Shown here: positions 43,093 to 51,231 of the stretch, one piece after another
Position numbering within the stretch: the stretch's first letter is position 1
How the letters are laid out: each line of letters starts with the position of its first letter
NCBI GenBank assembly: GCA_034411995.1
Contig: DAOUME010000007.1
Coordinates: 1-64,000, forward strand
DNA length: 64,000 bases
Reading direction: 5' to 3'
Source: JAUVXJ01 sp034411995
GTDB taxonomy: Bacteria > Chloroflexota > Anaerolineae > UBA7937 > B3-Chlor
Notes under the pieces: generated by a model
Told to the model about the DNA's origin: nothing
Seen by the model: the letters and a program-made list of their open reading frames with translations, nothing else
The model's database searches: none
Made by a program: the position numbers and the translations under genes

Positions 43093-43821
43093 ATGACTGT
43101 ACTAATCGAGCTAGTCGACAACTTCGCCATCTGGATATACGTGGCCTGCGCGCTTACCATCCTGATCTACCTCAGGGTCATCTTCCTGGCGAAGAGGGAG
43201 AGAGGGGCTTCCCTCTTCACCATTGAGAAGGAGGTTGCCACAGGTAAGGCTTACCGGGCCACCTTCACCATCCTTGGCCTGCTAGTGATCATCAGCCTCG
43301 TGGCCTTTGTGGACCTGTATCTGGCGCCGAGCCTGGGCATCGTGGTGGGCAGCAGCACGCCCGAGGCGCCCTTGGTTCTTCCGACGCCCACCGACACACC
43401 TCAGGCGCCGACGGCCACGGCTACTGCCACCAGCGGTCCTCTGGTGAGACCCACACCGCCCTGGACGCCCACCCCGGAGCCAAGCCCAACTGTGATGATA
43501 GCGGCAGCATCCTGTCCAGACCCGATGTCTCATATCTCCTCTCCGGCTCCTAACCAAACGGTTGGTGGAGTCGTGGAGATCAGAGGGACGGCCAAGGCCG
43601 ATGCCTTTCAGTTCTACAAGGTGGAGTTCAGCTTTGGGCAGGGCGGAAGCGAGTTCCACGTGATCGACGACTTGAAGTACACCCCAGTGGAGGATGGTGT
43701 CTTGGTCCTGTGGAATACCGGCGAGCTGTCGGGCCCCGTGACCTTGCGGCTCACCGTGGTGCTTGTCGACGGCAACTGGTTGCCCCTGTGTGATATCCCC
43801 GTGATCGTGCAGCAGGGCTGA
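43093..43821 (+). CDS. Membrane protein with Thr/Pro linker and Ig-like extracytoplasmic domain
   Basis: The protein has 242 residues. It has two membrane helices (about 9-32 and 58-80) with a short basic loop between them. A Thr/Pro-rich linker (PTPTDTPQAPTATATAT) follows, then a beta-sandwich beginning CPDPMSHISSPAPNQTVGGVVEIRGTA and including YKVEFSFGQGG. The last resembles bacterial Ig-like or Gmad2-type domains. No catalytic residues are seen. It is 20 bp upstream of the secreted protease gene, so the pair is likely one transcript. The function is unknown. Confidence 0.7.
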   Translation: MTVLIELVDNFAIWIYVACALTILIYLRVIFLAKRERGASLFTIEKEVATGKAYRATFTILGLLVIISLVAFVDLYLAPSLGIVVGSSTPEAPLVLPTPTDTPQAPTATATATSGPLVRPTPPWTPTPEPSPTVMIAAASCPDPMSHISSPAPNQTVGGVVEIRGTAKADAFQFYKVEFSFGQGGSEFHVIDDLKYTPVEDGVLVLWNTGELSGPVTLRLTVVLVDGNWLPLCDIPVIVQQG

Positions 43822-43841
43822 CGCGCAAGAGGGAGGCAGCC

Positions 43842-45794
43842 TTGCGGAAGTTCGCCTTTGCTTTGCTCACACTTGGCCTTTGTGCCTGTCTGTGCCTGGC
43901 CTTGGACGTCTTCCTGGCCTCGATGGTGTTGGTCAGGGACGTCGTCACTTCGCTGGAAGAGCCCCAGGTCACTCCTACGGTATTGCGAGTGCCGGTGGCC
44001 CAGGAGTCGTTGTCGACGGAGGAGCAACTCCGCGATACGACAATCCCTCCCAGAGACTTGTATGCTCTTGCTGAGAGCCTCAAGCCCGGTGATCCTGGGC
44101 CGCGAGTGGTGAACGAGGCCCCCCCCACCTTCGAGATCGGCCAGCGAGAGACCTTCTGGGTCAACGACGAGCAATTGTCGGACACCTACTTCGAGATTGA
44201 AGCCACTCTTCGCTACGCTACGCCTCACGTCTACATGTGGGTGGCGGATGGCTTGTCCTTGGACCAGGCGGGCGTAGAGCAGGCGGCTCACGAGTTTGAG
44301 GACCACATCTATCCGACGAATCATCAGTACTTCGGCTCAGAGTGGAGTCCGGGCGTGGACAACGATGTGCACATCCACGTGCTGAACGCTTCGCTCCCCA
44401 GTGTCGGCGGGTACTACTCGAGCAGCGACGAATATCCTCGGACCGTCAACCACTTCAGCAATGAGAAGGAGATGGTCTACATCAATGCCAGCTATGTGGA
44501 ACCGGGAGACGAGGAGTACGGCAACTACCTGGCTCACGAGTTCCAACACATGATCCACTGGAACGTCGATCCGAACGAAGATACGTGGGTAAACGAGGGG
44601 TGCGCACAGACTGCGGAGACCCTCAATGGCTACGATGCCTGGATCCAGGCGTTCCTCTTGGAACCCGATACTCAACTCACCGCGTGGACCGATGAGATAG
44701 AGGATGCTGGTCCTTACTATGATGCATCCCATCTGTTCATGTACTACTTTGCCGAGCGCTTTGGGCCTGACTTGATGAGGGAATTGACGGCTACCGAAGC
44801 GGATGGGATGGAGGGGCTCGACGAGGTGCTGGTGCAGAGCGGAGCGGGTCCTACCGCCAACGACGTGTTCAGGGATTGGCTGATCGCCAACTTCCTCAAT
44901 GACCCCGGTATTGGCGACGGCAGGTATGGGTATAGGGGCATCAGCCTGTCGGGGACCGTGGCCGTCGATCACAGCCACCGTACCTTTCCGGACAGCCGTG
45001 CGAGCACAGTTCATCAGTACGCGGCCGATTACATCGAGTTGGAGCACGGCCGCGGGGAACTGACTATCGAGTTCGCCGGCTCCACTCAGGTGAGACTGGT
45101 GGACAACGAGCCCCACAGTGGGATGTACGAATGGTGGTCCAACAGAGGTGACGTCAGCGACATGACCCTCACCAGAGAGTTCGACCTGGGTCAGGTGGAG
45201 GCGGCCACTTTAGAGTTCTGGACCTGGTACGACATCGAGGACGATTACGACTATGCCTACGTGGAGGTCTCGATAGACGGAGGTCGGAAGTGGGATCTCC
45301 TGCCAGGTGGAGACGCTGTCGACACCAACCCCTACGGCAACAACTTCGGCCACGGCTACACGGGTACCAGCGGGGGAGGCGAGAGGGCCGTCTGGACCAG
45401 GGAACGGCTGGACCTGACGCCATACGCCGGCCAGAAGGTGTTGATTCGATTCGAATATGTCACCGATGATGCCTACAACGACCCGGGGCTGTGCGTTGAC
45501 GACATCTCCATCCCGGAACTGGGTTACGACGACGATGCCGAAAGCGGGGGCGGCTGGAAAGCCCAGGGTTTCGTCCGCTCGACCAACATCGTGCCACAGC
45601 GATGGATCGTGCAGGTCATCACCTTCGGATCCAACATAGAGGTACGGCAGATGGATCTCGGCGAAACTGGAGCGGGCCGCCTGGGGATAGAGGGCTTTGG
45701 GACGGAGATCGATAGGGCGGTGCTGGTTGTCTCGGCACTGGCCCCTGACACCACAGAGGTGGCGAGTTATCAATACTCGGTTCACCTCGAGTAA
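43842..45794 (+). CDS. Secreted zinc metalloprotease, immune-inhibitor-A/M6-like
   Basis: The protein has 650 residues from TTG 43842 with GAGGGAGG upstream. A signal peptide is followed by a propeptide-like stretch. The zinc site is H232-E233-F-Q-H236 in AHEFQHMIHW, with a downstream glutamate in WVNEG (third ligand). The C-terminal half has two beta-sandwich modules with a WTWYDIEDDYDYAYVEVS stretch and VLIRFEYVTDDAYNDPGLCVDDI, typical of immune inhibitor A (peptidase M6) proteins. It probably acts outside the cell. The paired upstream Ig-like membrane protein has no known role. Confidence 0.8.
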   Translation: MRKFAFALLTLGLCACLCLALDVFLASMVLVRDVVTSLEEPQVTPTVLRVPVAQESLSTEEQLRDTTIPPRDLYALAESLKPGDPGPRVVNEAPPTFEIGQRETFWVNDEQLSDTYFEIEATLRYATPHVYMWVADGLSLDQAGVEQAAHEFEDHIYPTNHQYFGSEWSPGVDNDVHIHVLNASLPSVGGYYSSSDEYPRTVNHFSNEKEMVYINASYVEPGDEEYGNYLAHEFQHMIHWNVDPNEDTWVNEGCAQTAETLNGYDAWIQAFLLEPDTQLTAWTDEIEDAGPYYDASHLFMYYFAERFGPDLMRELTATEADGMEGLDEVLVQSGAGPTANDVFRDWLIANFLNDPGIGDGRYGYRGISLSGTVAVDHSHRTFPDSRASTVHQYAADYIELEHGRGELTIEFAGSTQVRLVDNEPHSGMYEWWSNRGDVSDMTLTREFDLGQVEAATLEFWTWYDIEDDYDYAYVEVSIDGGRKWDLLPGGDAVDTNPYGNNFGHGYTGTSGGGERAVWTRERLDLTPYAGQKVLIRFEYVTDDAYNDPGLCVDDISIPELGYDDDAESGGGWKAQGFVRSTNIVPQRWIVQVITFGSNIEVRQMDLGETGAGRLGIEGFGTEIDRAVLVVSALAPDTTEVASYQYSVHLE

Positions 45795-45867
45795 TAGCCC
45801 TTCCTGCACGGGTGTGAGTGTTCTGAGGGCGTCGGATGACCAGGGTCGGCGCTCTTTTTTCTATGCC

Positions 45868-45896
45868 TTGACAACGGGGACGGGCTGGTGTAAGAT
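45868..45896 (+). promoter_or_regulatory. Sigma70-type promoter of the Fur-family/metal-uptake operon
   Basis: Consensus TTGACA (45868-45873), 17 bp, TAAGAT (45891-45896). The next 30 bases contain a long palindrome, the likely operator. Confidence 0.75.
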
Positions 45897-45899
45897 GAA

Positions 45900-45926
45900 G
45901 CTAAATGAAAATCCCTTTCAATTAGC
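45900..45926. promoter_or_regulatory. Fur/Zur-type palindromic operator
   Basis: This is a 27 bp near-perfect palindrome: GCTAAATGAAA and TTTCAATTAGC around the centre ATCCC. Ten of eleven outer pairs match. It lies at the transcription start of the Fur-family gene. Its TGAAA-n5-TTTCA core differs from classical Fur boxes and could be a Zur-, Mnt- or Fur-type site of this lineage. Confidence 0.7.
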
Positions 45927-45939
45927 ATCGGAGCCTGCC

Positions 45940-46356
45940 ATGACAGAGGGAGACGCGACCACGGAGCTGCGAGCTCACGGCTACAAGCTCACCGGCCAGA
46001 GGCTGGCTGTGGTCAGGGTGCTTCGAGAGGCCGAGGAGCATCTGACCGCATCTCAGGTCTTCGAGCGAGGACGCAGGTTTCATCCGGGGCTTGGATTGAC
46101 CACGGTGTACCGTACGCTGGAGTTGTTGAATGCAATGGGGTTTGTGCGGCGCATTCATCTGGAAGAGGGTTGTCAGGCGTACGCGCCCGTGCGGCAGAAG
46201 GAAGGGCACCATCTGGTCTGTCAGAGGTGTCACCGCGTGGTGGAATTCCCCTGCACGGGTCTCACCGGGCTTATCGAGGAGACAGCGCAGCGCACGGGCT
46301 TCGCTGTGGAATCTCACTTCCTGGAGTTGGTGGGTTTCTGCCCCGCTTGCCAGTGA
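45940..46356 (+). CDS. Fur-family metal-responsive repressor (probably Zur)
   Basis: The protein has 138 residues from ATG 45940, just beyond the operator; ATG 45895 would overlap the -10 and is rejected. Winged-helix motifs: HGYKLTGQRLAVVRVL, LTASQVFERGRRFHPGLGLTTVYRTLELL. The metal-binding part has HHLVCQRCHRVVEFPC and, at the end, FCPACQ, the two CxxC structural zinc pairs. It is followed by a ZnuABC-like transporter, so zinc (or manganese) responsiveness is inferred, with autoregulation through the palindrome at 45900-45926. Confidence 0.9.
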   Translation: MTEGDATTELRAHGYKLTGQRLAVVRVLREAEEHLTASQVFERGRRFHPGLGLTTVYRTLELLNAMGFVRRIHLEEGCQAYAPVRQKEGHHLVCQRCHRVVEFPCTGLTGLIEETAQRTGFAVESHFLELVGFCPACQ

Positions 46357-46415
46357 TTAAGGGCGGCCAGTCTGCAGCCCGGTCGACGGTGTGCAAGAAG
46401 GGTGGTGGGGAGAGA

Positions 46416-47279
46416 TTGAAGAGGGCTTCTGCTCTCACCATGTTGGCGCTGGGGTTGGCGGGGATACTGGCGGCCTGCTCGCCCTCGGGCGGAACGGGGC
46501 CCCATGTGGCCGATGATCGTTTCGTGGTCTGGGTCAGCATACAGCCCCAGAGATACTTCGCAGAGCGCATCGGTGGAGATAGGGTGCAGGTAGAGGTGAT
46601 GGTCCCGACAGGTTTCAGCCCCGCAACGTATGAGCCCAAGCCGAGTCAGATCGAGGGATTGACCGCTGCGGACATGTACATCCGTATCGGGGTACCGTTT
46701 GAAGCGGCCTGGATGCCTCGTATCATGGCGGCTAATGAGGAGATGCTCGTCGTGGACCAATCGGAGGGTATCGAGCGCATCAATGGCACAGACCCTCACA
46801 TCTGGCTCTCGCCGAGGTTGGCCAAGACTCAGGCCCAGACGATATGTGACAGCATGGTGGAGCTAGATCCAGCACATGAGGGTTTGTATCGCGCCAATCT
46901 GGACGTCTTTCTCACCGATCTGGACGAATTGGACGCCAGCATCCGGCAGATTTTATCCGGCCTGAAGAATCGCAAGTTCATGGTTTTCCATCCTGCCTGG
47001 TCGTACTTCGCCAGGGATTACGACCTGGAGATGATCCCGGTTCAGGTGGAGGGGAGCGATCCCAGTGCGGCCGAGATGTCCGAGTTGATCCAGACGGCGC
47101 GAGCCAATGACATCAAGGTCATCTTCGCACAGCCCGAGTTCAGCACGCAGAGTGTGCGGACGATCGCCAGTGAGATAGGCGGAGAGGTGCTGCTCATCAG
47201 CCCACTGGCACCGGATTGGATGGACAACCTGCGACGAGTTGCTGACAGCTTCAGTGTGGTGCTCAGGAACCAGGAGTAA
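46416..47279 (+). CDS. ZnuA-like metal ABC transporter solute-binding lipoprotein
   Basis: The protein has 287 residues from TTG 46416 (GGTGGGGAGAG upstream). The signal peptide ends at the lipobox LAAC (cysteine near residue 23), so it is a lipoprotein. The TroA/ZnuA fold shows VWVSIQPQRYFAERIGG and H128 in DPHIWLSP. H192 lies in VFHPAWSYFARDY and E241 in AQPEFSTQ. The position that normally provides the first metal-ligand histidine (PxxxxPHxxEP) reads PTGFSPATYEP, with A70 replacing His. It may therefore bind metal with altered affinity or specificity. It is the first gene of the transporter part of the operon. Confidence 0.85.
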   Translation: MKRASALTMLALGLAGILAACSPSGGTGPHVADDRFVVWVSIQPQRYFAERIGGDRVQVEVMVPTGFSPATYEPKPSQIEGLTAADMYIRIGVPFEAAWMPRIMAANEEMLVVDQSEGIERINGTDPHIWLSPRLAKTQAQTICDSMVELDPAHEGLYRANLDVFLTDLDELDASIRQILSGLKNRKFMVFHPAWSYFARDYDLEMIPVQVEGSDPSAAEMSELIQTARANDIKVIFAQPEFSTQSVRTIASEIGGEVLLISPLAPDWMDNLRRVADSFSVVLRNQE

Positions 47280-47641
47280 CCACCATGGGGCGATGATCGA
47301 CAGCAAGATGGCGACTCCGGACAGGGCTCCGGGCGACACTGCACGACCGGAGATCGCCGTCACTCGAGCAGGCGAAGAGACGGCCCCCGCCACCCGGCCT
47401 TGAACGAGGGTCTGGCTGGCTGGTGAGGGCTGAGGCCGGCTGAGACTGCCGCGTCACCTGGTCCCATGAGCGCCCATCCATAGTTCTCCGGTGAGCGAGC
47501 AGCGCCGCGCGCGGAGGGGTCCTATCCACACGCAGGTCGTCCGGCTCACTATCCACCACCGCTGTCGAGAGGCGCGGCTGACATTGGGACTTGCCTATTC
47601 CGTCGGCGGATGGGTGGCCAACCTTGGGAGGAGGGGCACGC
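47280..47641. other. Intergenic gap inside the metal-transport operon
   Basis: A 362 bp stretch separates the znuA-like stop from the ATPase start; operon neighbours are normally close. Only small frames without ribosome sites occur (for example MIDSKMATPD... at 47293-47403). I see no insertion-sequence end, terminator or internal promoter I could defend. Confidence 0.5.
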
Positions 47642-48421
47642 TTGGAAGAGAAGCCAGAGGTAATGCAACTGGAGGACGTTTGGGTCCGCTACGATGGCCT
47701 GCCTGTGTTGGAGGGCATCAACCTCTCGGTGCGAGAGCAGGACTTCATCGGCATCATTGGGCCCAATGGCGGGGGCAAGACCACTCTGCTCAAGGTCTTC
47801 CTGGGTCTGGTGGAGCCTTCTCGCGGCCGAGTCACAGTCCTGGGACGAACGCCGCGGGAGGCGCGTGGGGCCGTGGGATACGTTCCGCAGCACACCGAAC
47901 TCGACCACTCCTTTCCGATTAGCGTGTGGGATGTGGCGATGATGGGCCGGCTGGGCCGACGGGGTCTGTTGCGCCGCTACACTGGGGAGGACAGACGTGC
48001 GGTGGAAGACGCTCTGCGGCAGGTGGATATGCTGAGGCATAGAGATCGCCAGATAGGAAAGCTCTCGGGAGGCGAGCGGCAGCGCGTTTACGTGGCCCGG
48101 GCGTTGGCCACCAGGCCGCAGATACTGCTTCTGGATGAGCCAACCGCCAGCGTCGACACCCGCGTGATGGGGAGCATCTACGAGGTGCTGGAGGAGCTGA
48201 ACCGACAGGTGACCATCATCCTGGTCTCTCACGACATTGGAGTGGTGTCTTCGTACGTGAAGACCATCGCCTGTCTCGACAGGCGCCTGATCTACCATGA
48301 GTCCAAGGAGATCACGGCGGACATGCTCGAGGCTGCCTATCACTGTCCTGTCGACCTAATCGCGCATGGACTGCCGCATCGGGTGCTGGACATCCACGAC
48401 TCCGCGGAGGGAAGAAGATGA
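47642..48421 (+). CDS. ZnuC-like metal ABC transporter ATPase
   Basis: The protein has 259 residues from TTG 47642 (GGGAGGAGGGG six bases upstream); ATG 47663 is a shorter alternative. Walker A GPNGGGKTT, signature LSGGERQRVYVARAL, Walker B ILLLDEPTASVD and the switch VSHDIGVV are all intact. It is close to the ZnuC/MntB-type ATPases in the pattern QHTELDHSFPISVWDVAMMGRLG. Its stop overlaps the permease start. Confidence 0.9.
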   Translation: MEEKPEVMQLEDVWVRYDGLPVLEGINLSVREQDFIGIIGPNGGGKTTLLKVFLGLVEPSRGRVTVLGRTPREARGAVGYVPQHTELDHSFPISVWDVAMMGRLGRRGLLRRYTGEDRRAVEDALRQVDMLRHRDRQIGKLSGGERQRVYVARALATRPQILLLDEPTASVDTRVMGSIYEVLEELNRQVTIILVSHDIGVVSSYVKTIACLDRRLIYHESKEITADMLEAAYHCPVDLIAHGLPHRVLDIHDSAEGRR

Positions 48422-49254
48422 TCGAAGTCCTGCAGCTCGAGTTCATGCAAAGGGCCCTGATCGCCGGGCTCCTGGTCAGTGTTGGCTGCGGCATAATTGG
48501 CACATACGTCGTCGTGAACCGCATCGTCTTCATCAGTGGGGCTATCGCGCACGCAGCCTACGGAGGGATTGGATTGGGATATTACCTGGGGATCAATCCC
48601 GTCGTGGGGGCTATTCTGTTCAGCGTCGGGGCTGCCCTGGGCATGGGTGGCGTACAACGGAGAACGCGTCAACGGGCTGACACCATCATCGGCATGATGT
48701 GGGCCATCGGCATGGCCGTGGGTATCGTTCTGGTGGATCTGACGCCGGGCTACGTTGTGGATCTGATGAGTTATCTTTTCGGGAGCATCCTGACGGTGCC
48801 CTGGACGGATTTGCTGATCATGTTACTATTGGATGTGGTGATCATCCTGCTCGTCGTGGCGTTCTACAAGGAGTTGTTGGCGATCTCCTTCGATGAAACC
48901 TATGCGTCCACGGCCAACGTGCGGGTCGACGCCATCCACCTGTTGCTCTTCTGCCTGGTGGCGCTGACGGTGGTCATGCTCATGCGGGTGGTGGGGTTGA
49001 TCCTCGTGATCGCCCTTCTGACCATGCCAGCGGCTATCGGGGGGCAGTTTACGGTCGATCTCAAGCGGATGATGCTCATTTCCGTGTTACTGGGCGTCGT
49101 ATTCACAACGGTCGGGCTGTGGTTGTCTTACGTGCTCAATCTGACTTCGGGTGCGACGATCATCCTGACCTCTGCCGCGGGTTTCCTGGCCGCTGTCCTG
49201 TACAAGGCCGTGGCGACGCATCATCTGTGGAGTAGCTACCAGGGAGGTGACTGA
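48418..49254 (+). CDS. ZnuB-like metal ABC transporter permease (ABC-3 family)
   Basis: The protein has 278 residues; the ATG overlaps the ATPase stop by four bases. Eight or so membrane helices carry ABC-3 signatures: GIIGTYVVVNRIVFISGAIAHAAYGGIGLGYYLG and RVVGLILVIALLTMPAAIGGQFT. It forms the membrane channel for Zn/Mn uptake with the ZnuA-like and ZnuC-like proteins. It ends 10 bp upstream of cysE, which suggests co-transcription with cysteine synthesis genes. Confidence 0.9.
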   Translation: MIEVLQLEFMQRALIAGLLVSVGCGIIGTYVVVNRIVFISGAIAHAAYGGIGLGYYLGINPVVGAILFSVGAALGMGGVQRRTRQRADTIIGMMWAIGMAVGIVLVDLTPGYVVDLMSYLFGSILTVPWTDLLIMLLLDVVIILLVVAFYKELLAISFDETYASTANVRVDAIHLLLFCLVALTVVMLMRVVGLILVIALLTMPAAIGGQFTVDLKRMMLISVLLGVVFTTVGLWLSYVLNLTSGATIILTSAAGFLAAVLYKAVATHHLWSSYQGGD

Positions 49255-49263
49255 GGAGGAAAA

Positions 49264-50226
49264 GTGGGAGAAGTGAATGCATCCGGGGAGATGGGAAACA
49301 ACGGCGGGCGGCATCTCGGCTCAGAGTCGGAGCAGCGTCTGGCATGCATAATCGATGGCGTGGTCAGCAGTTGTCGCGGCACAGCGATCGAAGGGGAAGA
49401 CGCGGCACCATTCCCGTCTCGCCGGCAGGTGATCGAGATAGTCGAGCAGTTGCTGGAGCTGCTCTTGCCGGGGCGCCCAGGCGACCATGAGGTCATCGGT
49501 GGTGAAACGCTCGAGCAGGAGGTGCGCCGGAGGATCTCGTGGCTGTCCGAGATGCTGTCCTTGCAGGTCTCCCTGAGTCTGCGTCACGGCTGCATGAAGA
49601 CGGGCAACCCCTGCGCAGAGTGTAGCAGGCAGGGACAGGAGAAGGCGATGGCTTTCCTGGAGCGTATCCCCCGTCTGAGGAAGCTCCTGCTGGGAGACAT
49701 CAACGCCGCCTTCGACCGAGATCCGGCGGCGAAATGCCCGGAGGAGGTCGTACTCAGCTATCCCGGGGTGGTGGCGATCGCGGTCTACCGCCTGGCGCAC
49801 GAACTCTGGCTGCTGGAGGTGCCTTTCGTCCCGCGCATGATGACCGAGTATGCGCACAGGATTACAGGGATCGACATACATCCCGGGGCGACCATTGGAT
49901 CCGATTTCTTCATCGATCACGGAACGGGTGTGGTGATCGGAGAGAGCACGGAGATTGGCGACCACGTGACCCTCTACCAGGGGGTAACGCTCGGCGGGTA
50001 CAGGTTCAGGAGAGCGGAGGATGGATCCCTGGAACGTGGGTACAAGCGTCACCCGACCGTGGGCGACAGCGTGATCATCTACGCCGGCGCCACGATTCTG
50101 GGGGGCGACACGGTCGTCGGAGCCCGGTCTGTCGTCGGAGGCTCGGTGTGGCTGACACACTCGGTACCGAGCGATGCTGTGGTCACGATGGAAGAGCCGG
50201 ATCTCAAGTACAAGGTTGGATACTGA
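49264..50226 (+). CDS. cysE: Serine O-acetyltransferase
   Basis: The protein has 320 residues from GTG 49264 (GAGGAGGAAAAG upstream). The first ~140 residues are a helical N-terminal domain with a cysteine pair (CAEC) not typical of short SATs. The hexapeptide-repeat catalytic domain reads TGIDIHPGATIGSDFFIDHGTGVVIGESTEIGD and VTLYQGVTLGG. The catalytic His/Asp pair (DIHPGA, DHGTG) is present. The C-terminal end DLKYKVGY stands where the tail that docks into CysK is expected. It makes O-acetylserine for the cysK next door. Confidence 0.93.
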   Translation: MGEVNASGEMGNNGGRHLGSESEQRLACIIDGVVSSCRGTAIEGEDAAPFPSRRQVIEIVEQLLELLLPGRPGDHEVIGGETLEQEVRRRISWLSEMLSLQVSLSLRHGCMKTGNPCAECSRQGQEKAMAFLERIPRLRKLLLGDINAAFDRDPAAKCPEEVVLSYPGVVAIAVYRLAHELWLLEVPFVPRMMTEYAHRITGIDIHPGATIGSDFFIDHGTGVVIGESTEIGDHVTLYQGVTLGGYRFRRAEDGSLERGYKRHPTVGDSVIIYAGATILGGDTVVGARSVVGGSVWLTHSVPSDAVVTMEEPDLKYKVGY

Positions 50227-50237
50227 AGGACTGAGAC

Positions 50238-51161
50238 ATGGGAAAGATCTACGAGGATATCACTCAGACCGTGGGCAACACGCCTCTGGTCAGGTTGAAC
50301 AAAGTCAGTGCCGGGCTCGAAGCCACTGTCCTGGCCAAACTGGAGTCCTTCAACCCTCTCTCCAGCATCAAGGACAGGATAGGCCTGAGTATGATCCAGG
50401 CAGCGGAGACAGAGGGTCTGATCGGCCAGGACACGGTCATCCTGGAGCCGACCAGCGGCAACACAGGGATCGGTCTGGCCTTCGTCTGCGCGGCGAGGGG
50501 ATACAGGCTCAAGCTGGTCATGCCAGAGACGATGAGCACGGAGCGCAGGAAGCTGCTCGTTGCTCTCGGAGCAGAGTTGATCTTGACTCCTGGCAGCGAG
50601 GGCATGGTCGGTGCCGTGAGGCGCGCAGAGGAGCTGGCGGAGCAGGATATCCGCTACTTCGTTCCTCAGCAGTTCAAGAATCCGGCCAACCCGGACGCAC
50701 ACCGCCGGACCACGGCCGAGGAGATCTGGCGGGACACCGACGGGCGCATCGACGCGCTGGTAGCAGGTGTGGGCACCGGCGGCACGATCACAGGCGTGGG
50801 CCAAACACTGAAGGCGCGCAAACCAGGTCTCAAGGTGATCGCCGTGGAGCCGGCCCGATCGCCGGTGTTGTCGGGGGGAGACGCAGGGCCCCACGGCATT
50901 CAAGGGATCGGTGCGGGGTTCGTGCCTGATGTGCTCGATGTGGAGGTGATGGACGAGGTCCTCACCGTCCAGGACGACGAGGCTGTGAACATGGCGCGCC
51001 GTCTGGCCAGGGAGGAGGGTATACTGGCCGGCATCTCCTCGGGCGCGGCCACCTGCGGGGCACTGGAGGTCGCCAAGCGAGGGGAGAGTCGAGGCCAGCT
51101 AGTGGTGGTCATCCTGCCGGATACGGGGGAGAGGTATCTGAGCACCGCACTCTTCGATTGA
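50238..51161 (+). CDS. cysK: Cysteine synthase A (O-acetylserine sulfhydrylase)
   Basis: The protein has 307 residues. A PLP-dependent beta-family enzyme: the lysine is in FNPLSSIKDRIG, the substrate loop is EPTSGNTGIGLAF, and GVGTGGTITGVGQTL and the GISSGAA motif near the end are intact. It makes cysteine from O-acetylserine and sulfide. It follows cysE by 11 bp, so the pathway is complete in two adjacent genes, downstream of the metal-uptake genes. Confidence 0.96.
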   Translation: MGKIYEDITQTVGNTPLVRLNKVSAGLEATVLAKLESFNPLSSIKDRIGLSMIQAAETEGLIGQDTVILEPTSGNTGIGLAFVCAARGYRLKLVMPETMSTERRKLLVALGAELILTPGSEGMVGAVRRAEELAEQDIRYFVPQQFKNPANPDAHRRTTAEEIWRDTDGRIDALVAGVGTGGTITGVGQTLKARKPGLKVIAVEPARSPVLSGGDAGPHGIQGIGAGFVPDVLDVEVMDEVLTVQDDEAVNMARRLAREEGILAGISSGAATCGALEVAKRGESRGQLVVVILPDTGERYLSTALFD

Positions 51162-51231
51162 CCGCAGTAGCTGGTGAGGCCTATCGGGTTAGCATCCGGG
51201 CGAGGTAGTGCCTGGGGAACGGGAGGGGCGA

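Noticed and set aside
45849..45866. T-run (six T at 45855-45860) after the metalloprotease gene as terminator
   Set aside because: The preceding bases do not form a convincing stem, and the run is inside the leader of the Fur-family promoter region.
47293..47403. Small frame MIDSKMATPDRAP... between znuA-like and znuC-like genes
   Set aside because: 36 codons, no ribosome site, no recognisable motif.
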